Notes: a model not told the origin generated them from the letters alone. DNA of 64,000 nucleotides from Ulota crispa (GCA_963920765.1 OY987251.1:6822501-6886500); one strand, 5' to 3'. Shown: positions 1 through 14,600, counted from the stretch's first letter. Numbers and translations are program-made.

Positions 1-713
1 TTTGCACACAACACATGCCTATATACTAGTAATTGAAGAATTGAAGGTTCACTAGTGAGCTGCTAGAAGATAAAACTCTTGAGTGATACAAAAAGAAAAC
101 CAGAAATGAACTTAGTTGTATTGCCCTTATTATAGGTTCATGCAAGTCTATCTTTCAGGCCTACTTTTGAAAACCTGATGATTTACTTTCGGCAAAAGTT
201 CCAAACTCGGACACTCGCTATTACTTGTTCATTCAATATCATGGACTTGGAGGAATCGGAATCCTTTTAAGAATCGGGACAAAATCCACAGTTTCAAAAT
301 AAGAGAAAACATTCAAAGCAGCTGAACGCCACGGGAATGGGATTTCCTTGCCTTGTCAAACTACGTCAAGGTTTCTATTCGTAGTTCTTACCAAAAGCTT
401 GATCTACTGGAAGCGTGAAGACTTGTGGTAGCCCTCATGCATCATAAGCCTTTTCTCATGGATCATGAATAAATGGAGCAAAAATGTTATGTGAAAGTGT
501 GTGTTTTAATCTATTGGATATGACAATGTACTGCAGCTGAAGAGAAAAAACCCTAACCACGGTATCAACCAGCCAATGAAATAAGAGTTTGAAACACCGT
601 AACTTCTATATATGGTATCTAAACTATATGTAATTTAGGGCGTTGAAGAGCACTCAAAAACAATGACAAGATTTATGTTTAAAAATCTCCGTGCTCATAA
701 GAGAAACCACGTA
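1..713. other. AT-rich stretch, no feature recognised
   Basis: This lies downstream of the threonine synthase exon on its strand, so it is probably intron. I looked on the minus strand for the next conserved block of threonine synthase (the lysine region that binds PLP) and did not find it. No repeat family was identified. Confidence 0.4.
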
Positions 714-1179
714 AGAGAGCAACACCCATAAGCGTGAAACTAAGGATTTTGGAGTAGGAGAAGGAAAATCAATGGAATAAACTTTGAAAAATTTATTGTC
801 AAGTTAGCAAGAGGAAACCAAAAGTATTGGCATCAATTTCAAAGTTCCAATTGCGAGCATTTGTTCACAACTATTTTTCAGTTCAAAATCATTGAAAATG
901 TATAGTTGTGTGTAGGAGATGCTAAATTTACGAAGCTTCTTGAAGTCTTTAGTGTGCTCACACGCTCATAATACTAACTTGAGGAATTCTTAAATAATGA
1001 GATGGGGCACTCAAAATCATCACATTGTCACCAAAACCATCACTTTGGCACCCAAAATCATCACTTTGTCACCCAAAACCATCACTTTGTCACCCAAAAC
1101 CATTTTTTTTTCATCTATCAGTCACTGACACAGATTTAGCACGCCATGGGGACACTCACGGAGAGGGGTGTTGCTACCT
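714..1179 (+). mobile_element. TA-flanked MITE, family A copy 1
   Basis: The ends are inverted (left AGAGAGCAACACCC, right GGGGTGTTGCTACCT) and both are flanked by TA. It contains about three 21-bp units around CACCCAAAACCATCACTTTG. The same element in the other orientation is at 18817-19338, and a heavily interrupted copy is at 21957-23393. TA duplication and no coding capacity point to a mariner/Stowaway-like non-autonomous element, but no transposase is visible to confirm this. It sits just 3' of the threonine synthase exon. Confidence 0.75.
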
Positions 1180-1239
1180 TAAAACGGCCACGACCGAAGA
1201 CACGAGAAGGATCAATTCAGGACTGTGATCGCTAAATTA

Positions 1240-2495
<1,256 letters not shown>

Positions 2496-2979
2496 GGGAG
2501 AAATTGCAAATAGGGGCATGAAAACGTAAAATATTACAAATAGGGGCGCAGTTTCAAAATGATTACAAATAGGGGCACAGTTTCAAAATAATTACAAATA
2601 GGGGCACAATTTCAAAAAAATTGTATTTTTTTGTAATTTTTTAGTTTGGATATTGATTGATTAAGATCCATCACATTAAATGTTAGCTAACTTCCAAAAA
2701 ATTAAAAGCTTTCAAATATTACCATTTCCTTTACTAAATTTTTTTTTTAGGCTTGATTTGGAGAGACTTTTAAGTTTTTCAAAAATCAACTACCATTGAA
2801 CGTGATTTGTCTTATCAAGCAATGTCCAAACCAAAAAAAATCACAAAAAATTACAATTTTTAAAAATCATGCCCCTATTTGTAATTATTTTGAAACTCTA
2901 CCCCTATTTGTAATTATTTTGAAACTGTGCCCCTATTTGTAATATTTTATGTTTTCATGCCCCTATTTGTAATTTCCCC
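2496..2979. mobile_element. MULE-like MITE, family I copy 1
   Basis: The inverted ends contain two to three copies of a roughly 30-bp unit (ATTACAAATAGGGGCACAG), oriented head-out at both ends. The outer ends read GGGAGAAATTGC and GTAATTTCCCC. A T-rich direct repeat ending TTTTTGTTT flanks both sides, consistent with a 9-bp duplication blurred by the T run. The better preserved copy at 58930-59363 has an exact 9-bp duplication. Confidence 0.75.
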
Positions 2980-5900
2980 TTTTTTTTGTTTTGGACCGGC
3001 GGCTTCTCAGGCCATATGGCAAATTTTAGTGGTGCAGGTATGGCCACACAAGATTTCTTTCAAGTGCAAAATTAGGCTGCAAGTGTTTACATTTTGAGCT
3101 TGTTGATTGTGACCAAATTTTTCTACAATCACAAATTGGTGTTGTAAGAATGAATTTTTGAAAACATGGGTTACAAAACTTAAAAATTTATAACAAAAGA
3201 GACATTATCTCAAGAAAATTAAGGGCAGCTTGATTTTCAAATAATAAGACTTCACATGGCATGAAGATCAAACACATTGTTTTCTACCTAAGTCCCTAGT
3301 TGATTGGCCACAAACAACAACATATTCTTTTTTCTAATGCTTAGCAGGCATCTAGATTTGGAACATTGAACAATATTTGGCATCAAGACACTATTTTTTC
3401 TTCATTTTTTTTGTATAGGCTTGAAGCTTGAATTTTCTTTGTAGCTTTTTGGCTTTTTAAAGCCTAAAAAAACCCTGATTTGTATTAGCAAGCATTGGTG
3501 GTAAAATAGTGTGGTTGCATATTAAACTATTGAACTGCTACAAAAGTGTTAACACCAAAGTGGTTGAATTTGAAGTTTTAGTTCATTTAAGAATGTTCTC
3601 GATAACTTGAGCTAATCATCAAGATTACATTTGGGAGGTTGAGTTTTGGCATTGTTTTTAACCCTTAAGCGTTGGGGGACACCGTGGATACACGGCCCCT
3701 TGTGTGTGAGCGGGGATGATTTTTGTCCCCGTGGTCCTTTAGGGGTAAATGAATGAGGACACTTGCAATGAAATGGGAGGTTCGAAGGCATTAAATTTTT
3801 AAAAAAAATGCTCATTATGCTTTTACAAATCTTTGTTATTTGTAATTGTTGTAATGGTGTGGGAAACACAACATGTGGCATTAACAAACAAAAAAGTACC
3901 ATGCTTCAGTGTTGCAATACTTGAGCACTATTTTATCAAAGTTTAGAGAGTTGTCAAAAGTGATAGCAAGTCCAAATAATAATCCAACAAAAAATCAATA
4001 GTAGACAATCTTGAAAATAGGAAAGTTAGTGCATGGATTCTATAGTGAAAGAAGCCTTAGCTGGGCTCTTTTTTGCCTCCTATTAACATTCACTTTTGTT
4101 TTGATAATCGTGTTGATAATAAATAAATGCCACCATGTTGTTTCCAACATGTAAGATGTTAATTTCTGATTTCCTCACCATCTTGCACATCATATAAGAA
4201 ATACTCAATAAACATAAAACGCATGCATGAAGTGAGAAGGTGGGTAGCTGCATAGGTATTTGAGTTTTTTCCCGGCCATCAACTCAAACACCACTTTTCA
4301 ACCACATATACTCTAGACTTCCTTTCGTGTACTTCTTCTGTTTCTCCAGGCTTACATCATTGAAAAGCTATTGTGATTGCTCTTTTGATGGTTTAAAACC
4401 TAATTCCAACATTTCAAAGACTTTGACCAAATCAAATGAATGAAGATTAAAGTCATTCTAATCATAAGCTTGCAATATTTCAGATAATCAGGTAGTTTAG
4501 ATGGCCTTTTGTACATTATTCATACTAAAGTCTTATTTATAAATTCATTTAATGTATGTTCTAGTACCTAGCTAACATCAAAATTTGAAAAATGAGTTTC
4601 TGATTTTTTTTTGTTTGTTAACAAACAAGTGCTACATGAATTTGCAAGAAGGCTAAAAATATAAAAAGACATCAAAGTAAAAAGGTTTTAAAAGGTTTGG
4701 TAGGCATTGGTGGTTTTGCTCAAATGGTGTGAGCAGTTCCTTTAGTCATTGATGTGTACATGTGAATACAATATAACTACTTTTAAAAGTTTGTGCACAC
4801 TTTTTAAATAATCATGATCGATTGAAAATTGAATTGTTCATTGAAGTTTAGACATGTTGTTCTACACACAACATTTTAGACATACCCACAGATTATTCTT
4901 TTTTTGTTTATCTGAATGACATGTGATTATATAATCACTGTTTGGCACAAGATTTGATTTGGAAAATGAAATCCTTTCTAAAACCACATGCTTCCAAAAA
5001 AAAATTGACATCTCCAAAACTGATTCTTTGTTATTGTAATACGCTCTCATTATTTTGGTTCTTTTGCATCTCAAAATATAAATTTTCAAGAAATTGAGAG
5101 TTGTATGTTAAGAGATCCATTTTGCTACCCAACATATTAAAAAGCTCCCTCAAAGTTTTAGAACTAAGAGTGCGTTTTTTATGCATTATAAACTTATGAT
5201 TATTGCTACATATAATTGTAGCCAAAACTTATGGCTATAATTTGAAATGCAGCTAGTACTTGTTTTTGCAAATAAATTTTAATTATATTTTTTAAAGATC
5301 ATTAGGGTCTTATTTGCTTATGTAAATTATTTTTAGGAAGGATCCTATTGCAAGATTAAGCCTACCTAATGCCCTCAAACTATACTGGTCAATTTGAAAA
5401 TAATAAAAGAACTCTTATTCTTGTACTTTTTCAAAACTGAATCCCCCTGCCTTGTGTGGGAGTAATAAGTTATAGTGTATATAATTATAAATGACCCGTT
5501 TTAGTCTTATTTTTTTAAATATATTTTTTCTCTCCACGTTCAATTTCTATTGAATGCTAAGTGTAAAGATTCCATAATATGACCAAATTGGCTTTTGAGG
5601 TTTATTACCCAGATCTTCACCATCTTTCAATTGAAACAATGATTATATCATATTCCCATATCATATGCTTTTGAATATTTTGCAATAATATGTTCTGAAA
5701 TAAAACACCATGATCCTACCACTTTTATTCACTAAACAAATAAAACGTCATTCTTCCTTACAATCTAAATTGCATCATAGTTTGACGTAAGGTGGCTTAT
5801 CAATGTCATATTCTTTTCAACGCCAACTTAATTGGGATTCATCTGCAAGGACTTTCAAAACTAGATTATCATTTTTTTAACAAATCCTTGAGGAGATTCC

Positions 5901-6375
5901 TAACCGACAAATATAAAAAAAGAAAAACCTTTTGATCCACAAGTTTATTGAATCACTGCAAGATTTTGACCATTGTCATATACTTTCAAATAATTTTGGG
6001 TGAGTTATGTTTAATTAATGTGAAGGTGTGACATACATTATGCCCTTGTTCTCTAAAAAGAGTTTTGGTCACAACCTTTTATGACCCCTCAAAAATAGCA
6101 ACTTATTGGCTGAACTTTTGCAATGCAATATTCTTCACACATTCTTTGATTGAACCACATCCTAGAAAATCTCCTTAGAATCTTGGCCTCTTGAGTCATA
6201 CTATTTGAGATGATATTTATACAATGTAGGGGCATAGTGTATTGAACTAGCCTAAAATATTACAAAATACTTTATTGGTGCCCAACTATAGGTTTACATA
6301 AGAATTTCTATTATAAATAGTGGTTTACCTGTCTTGTGATAAAACTTTCTATTAACATTAAAAATTATATCAAAG
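2980..6375. other. AT-rich intergenic DNA
   Basis: No gene was recognised on either strand. Apart from a short TTAA-type fragment at 3662-3745, I saw no element with defined ends. Confidence 0.4.
3662..3745. mobile_element. Short TTAA-type MITE, decayed
   Basis: TTAA at 3658-3661 is followed by CCCTTAAGCG. The right end reads GGTCCTTTAGGGG followed by TAAA, so one T of the flanking TTAA is lost. The inner part is a small GC-rich hairpin (GGGGACACCGTGG and its partner). Confidence 0.5.
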
Positions 6376-6850
6376 AGGGGGAAGGGAGAAGAAAAGGGGC
6401 CATGATAAACTAACCCCCTCACTGCCCTTGCATGGATGAATGGGGCTAGCTTTATAAGTTCGTGGAGCCAAGTTAGAAAAAGCTATGTTTTTTGACATTT
6501 CAAATGTTTTGAGAATTTGGAAATTCACCATTGTAAGATTCAATTTGGAAAGTTTGACTCCACATTTGGATTTAGAAACTTTGGCTTAGTGTAGAACCCT
6601 CGAGAATATAATAGAACAACCCTGAAATAGGGGGCAAATTATTAATTGTAACCTTTTCCACCCTAGCCCAAAAACATAGATGGGTAGTGGACAAAGGGCA
6701 GAGCCTTGAGGCCCCATTCATCTAGGCGGGGGGCAATGAGGATATCACTTCACCTTGGCCAAGTAAAAAGTAAGGCAAGGGAGGGTGAAAAGTCACTTCA
6801 AAAGTCACAACATACAAGGCATACTCATTGAAGTAACTTACATAGTAATT
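6376..6850. repeat. Interspersed repeat, family P/O copy
   Basis: This stretch is similar to 43427-43990, sharing ACATTTCAAATGTTTTGAGA, the region around AAAAACATAGATGGGTAGTGG and the CATCTAGGC block. An A/G-rich end of the kind seen here recurs near 35036-35215, 60515-60690, 62195-62360 and 63700-63860. The boundaries are approximate. Confidence 0.45.
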
Positions 6851-6956
6851 ATAATTTCTTACCAAATTCAAAGAAAAGACCAAGTGACAAAAATCATACC
6901 GAAACGGATAACTAAAATAATCACAGTTTTGACAAATTTGTATTGTTTCTAATTAA

Positions 6957-7196
6957 CCCTTGAGCGCAATCTTTAAACTTCAAATGTCTGACCTAATTGC
7001 AATCAAAGTGCTCATGTGGACTGAAAACTATGATTCACAAGATCGGAACATATAAATTGTTAGTGGAAGACGTCTCCATCGTGATGGGCTCAAGTGGAAG
7101 TAGTTTCATGGAAGAAACGATGAGATTATATTGGTCATAACTGCGTTGACCTAGCTTTTCTAAGAGACATTGTATTGTCTCTCGGGCACTCAGGGG
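6957..7196. mobile_element. TTAA-flanked MITE inserted in the duplicated ABCG 3' flank
   Basis: Flanked by TTAA at 6953-6956 and 7197-7200. The ends are inverted (CCCTTGAGCGC and GGGCACTCAGGGG). The other copy of the tandem duplication, near 7690-7710, has the same flanking sequence with a single TTAA and no insert. This supports insertion with duplication of TTAA. Confidence 0.8.
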
Positions 7197-7261
7197 TTAA
7201 GTTCCAAAACTTTGACGGCACACCCGCGTTCTAAAACCCCTTTTGACAAAACACACAAACC

Positions 7262-7640
7262 CTAATGTCGATTGTTCCTTCCCAAGACTCTCGAGACAAC
7301 ACAAAAGATGCAGTGAAAGAAAGTACCAAACCCTAACATAACACCCAAGCACGTCCACTTACTCAACTCCTGGATCTCTTTTGCAATCAACACATCATGC
7401 CCAGTCAAAATACACGTAGTCGGATTCAAGTCCGCATACACAGAGCTCCGCAACGCAGGCAACGACCGAATATAAACCAGCATGTTGTCCACAAGACTCT
7501 CATCCAAATTCGCCAAAAGGGTGCCACGGAGCATTTCCTGACCGATCTCGTAACACGCATTGGAGTTGTCGAATTCGTTAATAAGCACGGCCTCGTACGG
7601 GTACTTAATAATGGACAGGTAATGGAACCAGCGCCAGTAA
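7262..7640 (-). pseudogene. Partial tandem duplicate of the ABCG last exon
   Basis: The fragment encodes about 123 residues from [10 protein letters not shown] to a stop at GRNNRH, matching the C-terminus of the ABCG protein at 7832-8623 with roughly 11 substitutions and no frameshift. The duplicated unit also carries 3' flank (compare 7199-7265 with 7703-7840) and starts abruptly inside the exon with no splice acceptor. It lies downstream of the intact gene on the same strand. With no nucleotide-binding domain and no start it is most likely a pseudogene fragment, although its frame is intact. Confidence 0.8.
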
Positions 7641-7762
7641 AATAGGACCAAAATGGATAAATTAAAATAATCACAACTTTGCAGACTTATTATAGTTTTT
7701 GTTTAAGTTCCAAAAATTCGATGGAACACGCGCGTTCTAAAACCCCTTCTGACAAGACCACA

Positions 7763-7838
7763 AACCCTAAGATCCACAAACCCTAATCTCCACGAACCCT
7801 AATCTCCACAAACCCTAATCTCCACAAAACCCTAATCC
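7763..7838. repeat. Short tandem repeat with telomere-like AAACCCTAA core
   Basis: About five units of 16 bp built on AAACCCTAATCTCCAC lie just past the ABCG stop codon, probably in the 3' UTR. AAACCCTAA resembles the plant telomere repeat and the telo-box. The duplicated flank at 7199-7265 has only one unit, so the array expanded after the duplication or was lost from that copy. Confidence 0.6.
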
Positions 7839-8623
7839 CGTTTGTTCCTTCCCAAGACTCTCAGGACAACATAAAAGATACAACGAAAGAAAGTACCAAA
7901 CCCTAAAGTAACCCCCAAGCACGCCCACTTACTCAACTCCTTAATCTCCTTCGCAATCAAAACATCATGCCCAGTAAGAATACACGTCGTCGGGTTCAAG
8001 TCCGCATACACAGAGCTCCGCAGCGCAGGCAACGATCGAATATACACGAGCATATTATCCACAATACTCTCATCCAGATTCGCCAGGGGAGTACCCCGGA
8101 GCATTTCCCGACCGATCTCGTAACAAGCATTGGAGTTGTCGAATTCATTAATAAGCACGGCTTCATACGGGTACTTAATAATGGACAAATAATGGAACCA
8201 GCGCCAGTAAATGGGGATGCGAAGCCTGGAGATGAAGAAACCGCTGAGGAGGAGGAAGTAGGCGAGGATGGCGACGACGACGGTGTATCCGAGCATGACG
8301 TTGGGCATGACGGCGGATAAGAGGGTGACGAACGAGTTCCCCGCCCAGAAGGAGGCCCACACGATGAGGAAGAAGAAGAGGAACCCGGATCCCCCGCCTG
8401 CCAGGCCGACTGACCACCACACCACCAGGCAGAAGGCGATCGAGAGGACTGCGAGGAAAGGGACGTAGATGATGGTGTGCGCGAGGACGTAAGAGGACTT
8501 CCGGTATGCGTTGGTGGCTGTCTCTCTCATGAAGATGTAGCGTTCCTGGAGGAACACCGGCAGCGCGTCCGCGCATGTGTAGAATGTTGTTGACATCGCA
8601 AATGCAAAGAAGCCTAGTCGTTC
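7832..8623 (-). CDS. ABCG: ABCG exon 6 (membrane domain, C-terminus)
   Basis: It encodes residues 580-842. Acceptor TTTGCAG| is followed by [10 protein letters not shown]. Five or so hydrophobic segments follow, including [38 protein letters not shown] and [18 protein letters not shown], then [12 protein letters not shown] and a C-terminal membrane segment ending GRNKRD and TAG at 7832-7834. Confidence 0.95.
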   Translation of the reverse strand, partial: ERLGFFAFAMSTTFYTCADALPVFLQERYIFMRETATNAYRKSSYVLAHTIIYVPFLAVLSIAFCLVVWWSVGLAGGGSGFLFFFLIVWASFWAGNSFVTLLSAVMPNVMLGYTVVVAILAYFLLLSGFFISRLRIPIYWRWFHYLSIIKYPYEAVLINEFDNSNACYEIGREMLRGTPLANLDESIVDNMLVYIRSLPALRSSVYADLNPTTCILTGHDVLIAKEIKELSKWACLGVTLGFGTFFRCIFYVVLRVLGRNKRD

Positions 8624-11600
8624 CTGCAAAAAGGTAAGAAAAAGCGGTGGTGGTTCAGTTAATTGATGTGTCCTGTTGTATCAGTGAAGGCAACAAAAAT
8701 ATCCTTGCAATAAGCAAATTCTACTGTATGTAGAATGTCGTGGACATTGCAAATGTAAAGAAGTCTAATTGTTCCTGTAATGGCAAGGAAAAGTGGTGAT
8801 GGTCAATTTTTATGTCACATTCTTGCTTTTTGTTTTTGTAATGGGTCATGAATGTGGAGGGTAAGGTAGGAGGCTCAAAAACTGCTTGACTGCTAATTAT
8901 GTTTGCAGTTTAGGAATAAGTGACATGTTCCTTCAAATATCTATTATTGTCATCAATGAGTTAGGTAGGCTTAAGTGGTTGGTTTGTGGACCTTCTATCT
9001 TAAGGGCCTCATGCAAGGGCATTCTCAGGTTTAACCCCTGAGCGCCCCAGGACTTCAAAATGGGGTGCTTAGAAATGAAAAAGTTCTTGTTTGACTTGTT
9101 ATAAAATTTCTATTGGTACGGTCAAACCTTTTGTCTTTTTCCTTATACTTTGAAGCTTGTCTCATCTACCATTCAATACGGTTAGATTTTGTGGATAGTG
9201 TTTGTGATGACAATTTGGTTGAATTGAGTGTGAGTGGGTCTAGATTTTGATGAATATGGGCTGGGCGCTCACAGGTTTAGTTATTGGGAACAAGGGCAGA
9301 GTAATCAGTGGCGCAGACATGTGAGATTGCTTGTGTGTGAGGCCTTAGCTTGCATAAATGTTGCTTGAAGAAAAAATTGTCATGTGTCTTTTATGTTGGA
9401 GGGAGTGACATTACGTAGGGTGACACTACTCTGTAATTTTTGTTGTTGCATTAGGGGTAGTCACACCTTCTCCAAGAATGAAACTTTTGTGAAGAATGAG
9501 AAATGGAGGAGTGGAAATAAGAGTCAATGGGAGCATTTCTCCAAGGAGAAGGTGTGACTCTAGCTCCTTTCATGGGATGTGGAGAATGAGTTGACCTCAA
9601 AAAAGGTGATGTGGTAAGAAAGCAAGTTGCATATACACACTCAACTAAGGTTTCTAGCTATAAGGAGGGTGAAAGCAAAAAGAGCAATATGAAAAAGAGA
9701 CACATAGGGGTAAAAACTTCACATGCTAAATCATCTTCATGTCCTTTCTTCTCTTCAAGAGGTGAAGAAAAAAACTTTTCAATCTTCATAGAATGGGGCC
9801 TCCACATTACAAGGAGAGAGTGCCAGGATGCCATTCTTTGAAGATTGAGAATGGGGTGATGACGGTGTAACTACTCCTATTTGCAAGTATAAGGGCAACC
9901 AAACAAGCAAAGAATTTTGTTCAAGGGACAATTTTGTTCAAGCATGTTTATGTAATGGTGTTCCATTTTGCCATGAAGAAAACTCTTTGTGTATAGTCAT
10001 GTGTTTTAACGTCCTAAAGGCATGATTTGGGGTTTTGGGCTCAGATTTCTAGAAAAATAGTGGGTGTTAAGACTAGGACTTGCATGAGAACATTGGCCTT
10101 TGGGCAATACATGTGGTGTTTTGGGTTGTAGGGTTTAAAGTTAAATATTTAGATTTTAAGGTTTAGATTTTTTTTAATAGTGCATGTCAAGGCTAGGATT
10201 TAAAAGAGAACAACGGGCCCTTGGGCAATACACATGGTGTTTTTAGAGAGAAAATTACATATCAACTTTAACACTCATTTTGTAAGTACAATACATGCAA
10301 ACTTGTCACTTTTGTTGGTAGCAAGAAGGTTGGATCTTACATGAGAACATCAAACCTTTGGATAATACACGTGGTGCTTTTAGAAAAATTATTAAAAGAA
10401 CTTTGATGCACAAGTTTTAACTACATATATAAAGTTTCTTTTTTCAATTAGCAAGAGGAAAAAGTGCAACAAAAAGACATTCCAAGCATCTAGAAGATCC
10501 CTAAAGAATTGTCTGTTTTAGCTTTATTTTTTTGGAATTTAGACAATGACATCTTTGATGCTAAGGTTGGTTATCCAAGATTGTAGGCTTATTTTTTTTA
10601 AGAACTCTTGAATCTTCTAATAGAAGTTCCACTCTTGGTGCTATCAAATGTGAAAATGTGTAGAATCTCAAAGAAGAATTTTAAGATGGTTGGTAAACAA
10701 ATACTTTAGATTGTGGTCCATAGGTCATTTTTAAGCATTTAGATCTACCATTGCTCTCCCCAATATGTACCATTAAAATTGGAAACTCGTAATTGTGAAC
10801 TCCCACTTTAATCAATCATATATTGAAAACTAATGTTTTTCACAAAATAAATGTTTTTACTTTGAATTTTGATAATTTGAGATAAAGTTTTGGACACCTA
10901 TATGGTACAAATGTTGTAATACTAACACAAAATTCAATAGTTAAAGGGTGGATGGATAGCAAGTTTTTGCATGCATAATCTTTAACCCCTAAAGGACCAG
11001 ATCCCTTTTTTTAGAAACATAGCAATTTCAGGCAGGTACCTATGATTGGAGCTTTTTACATTTTAGGCTGAAATTTTAAGATAATGTGGGGACAAGGTTC
11101 ATCTTTCATATGCACTAAATTTCATGACATTTGGAATTATGAGTAAAAAGTTATGGCCTAATATGTTGATTTTTACGTTTGGTCGGCAGCCTGGGCAAAT
11201 TTTGAAAAATTGTTTTTTTCAAAAACAAAAATTTAAAATTGGTTGAGGAGATTTACATGAATGTAGGAAGCTTTGAATCATTCCGTCTGGATCAACGAGA
11301 TGAAAGTTATGAAGATTTTTTGTTTGCGGGCAGTTATGGATTCTCTAATCCAAAATAAACTTTGAAGTCCTTTATTTTACTCATTTTTCAACATTTTGGA
11401 AAAAAACAAAACAAAAGGATGAACATTGTTTCTGAAAAAATTATGACCATTGGAATTGGCATTATTCATTTCCATAATTAAATTCTTAACAATTTTGTGT
11501 TTTGAATCATTCTCTACTTCTTTTCCCTTACTAATTTTTTTCCATTTGTTATACAATTCCAAATGATTTGAAACTTTTTTGACATGTACTTTACTTAGGT

Positions 11601-14600
11601 GGAATAAGGAATTTAGAGAAGCACCACCCACATGGCCTTTTTTCCTTAGGAATTTCACCTTCTGAAAGGTAGCTGCCCTATTTTTCCCAAGACGTTTTTG
11701 AATATTCAAAAAATTGTAACTTCCAATCCAGGTGGTGAAAAAATCTGAATTTTTTTCCACATTTTTTAAAACTATTCTTCTACAAGATCCTATGGCAGCA
11801 ACAAGATATGCATACAAATGTTTTTGTTTTCAAATTTGGTTGATGCTCTAAAAATGGCAGTTTTGAAGAGTTATTGGTGAAAATTTTGCTTGGTCCTTTA
11901 GGGGTTAAAAGGCTATGTATTCATTTTTTTATACCCTTTGGATATTCCAAACCACTATTTAAATGTAAACACGCTAACAGAGTAACACGAGAATATTACG
12001 TTTTATTTCAAATATAGTTTTGTATCTTTCAAGTAGTAGAAATTTAAAGCCTGTTTATTGTTGTTCATGATTCATACTAAAATAGTAGTATTTTCTAAAT
12101 GATGAGGTGGAGCAGCTTTATAATGCTAATTAAAGCCTTCCAAAATTGTTCAAAGAGATAATTTAGAAACAAACTTATAGAATTATAATATGTGAAAAAT
12201 TAGAACTGTGACTATTAACCACTTCAATTTATACCTACATAGATATGGGCAAAGGTGATGTAATTTTCAAAATATACTTAGTTTTTATATAATTTCATTT
12301 TCAAGATATATTGAGAATGTACAACTTTAAAAAATGAGTGCAATATTTCTTTTTTACGAACTAAAAGATTTAACTAGAAATCTCAAGTTTGAAAGGAAAC
12401 CTAAAATATGCCTATTAGTTACTAAAAATGATATTGCCTCGAGAACAATGTTATAGAACCATAGGTGCAAAAGTCTTTTTAGGCTAATAGGGGTCATGTC
12501 CTCAAATTCACCATTGGTGGTTGACAACAAAAATTTGTGAAAAGTGAAGGCAATATAGAACCATAGACAAACAAATTCTAATCTATCCATATCTCATCAA
12601 ATAACTACAATTTTTCTTGGGTTCACTTTTAACCCTTAATTGACAATGCAGACATTTTTTATCTAACAAATGACCATAAAACAACATGATGGATGTAAAA
12701 AAGATAAATATCATCTATATTTTTTGTTTAAAGCGATTATGGAAACGTGGTCCAACATGGAAGTCAAAAACTAACCTCATTGAATGTACTTGTATTTATA
12801 GGTGTCCCAAATTATGAGAAGATTCATAGAAACGGTGTTAAGCCTTATGCTACCCTTCTTGCAAATTCCATGAGCGCAACATGCAATGCTAGCTTACATA
12901 ACTTTTGACAATAGTATTGTATTGTGTGGGCACTTTACATACCACTATAACGAACAGTTTCCATGTTTATAGTAACCTGTTTTTTTGGCACGGTGACTAG
13001 CTCGCTGTTTGAGAATTAAATATTCCATCAAAAGTCTAAGTTCGACTAGAAATTTTAAGAACATGTATATTTGTACGTAAACAAAATCCAAGGTTACAAA
13101 ACAATGCATGAGAATGTTATATATACCCTTCTATGATCTCTTAAGCAAATCGATGGTGTGGATTTTCTACCAGAAAACTTGCCTATAGAAGGCAAGTGTT
13201 GAAGTGTTGAGGTTTCTCATACTACTATATCATTGACATGATTTTATGAAAATGATGTGGAAACTGTTGATCCTCCCTTTATGCCAGTCTTAATGGGACT
13301 GGATAATATATGGGTTGTTCATGTAATTATGGGCTACAAACATAATGAGGAATTATGCAAAATATCCTCAGACCTCTCAATGTTTAATTAAAATATTGAG
13401 ATCTTCTAATGTCTACGCAAAACATCACGAAAGCCCTCTATGTTAAAAAAACATTAAACTATCTTCCAGTGTATTGCATATCTCTCCAATTTTATGGGAA
13501 TTGATATATGTACCACCCTTTTCAACTATTTTACCACACCTAATTAATATTGTAAATATTGATCACATATAGTAGGTGTGGTAGAATAATTGTAAAGGGG
13601 TGGTACATATACCAATTCTCAATTTTATTTGTAACTTTTTATTATTTACAGATTTTACAAATTTCCTATTTGACTCAATATGGTATTCATCAAAAGATTA
13701 GACTAATTTTTCTTTTTACAGTAGAACCTTTATATACTAATATGGTTGGGACTGCATGGGCCATATTAGTTTAACCCCTAAAGGACCATTGTCTATTTGG
13801 GGGATAAATGGGATTTTGGGCAAGTACCTACGGCCTTAATTTTTGTCCTGATTTTTTGAAACTTTTTTTGAAGACAGGAAAACACATTAGCTTTTGGGGA
13901 ATATAATTTTTATTCTAATTAATGCCAAGGAGCAAAAGTTATGCCCAAATAAGCACAAATTTGGGGGGTCTAGGCAGCAAATTTTTTTTACAAAAACTTG
14001 ATTTTTAAGTTTTTTTTTTTCCCTTGTAGATTATATCTTCATTTACATCTAAGGCTTTTTCTTTTATTCCATTTGGACTAGTTATGAGAAAGTTATGGAC
14101 AATCTTGTTTTTTGGGCAATTCAAGCATCCTCTTGAAAAAATAACTTATACAGTTCATTTTGGAATGGAAGCTTAACAATTTTTCAAAAAAAGTTGTTGG
14201 AGAGGGTGAAGTTTGCTTTCTAGAACAACCTCACCATTGGGATTATTGAGTTTCAATTCCATTGCAAGGTTATTAGCAATTTAAGTTTTTGTTCAATCTC
14301 ATACCTTCTTCTACCTAATGTTTTTTTTAAGAATGAAAATTAAGTATTTTTTGTTTTGGTTTTTTCCCAAAGATTCTCAACTCAATTCCCCACCATAAAA
14401 AAATACACCTCAAAACTCCATGGTGCAAAAAATTTAGTTAAAAAGTGTAAAGTCAAATAATCTAGTTGTGCAAGGTGCACAAACACTTGTTTTTATACTT
14501 TAAACGCAAATATCTTGCAATCTATGCTAGCTAAGTTTTTAAGTTTTGAATGACACATTCTTATGCAAGTCTAGTAGAAGATCCTACAATCAATTATGCA

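Noticed and set aside
1-713. Next exon of threonine synthase
   Set aside because: I searched the minus strand for the conserved block following FGKE and for the PLP-lysine region and found neither.
11377-11817. 146-codon minus-strand frame in TTAA element F1
   Set aside because: Not called as CDS because there is no recognised domain and I could not show that the frame is kept in the related copies. Recorded as a finding to check.
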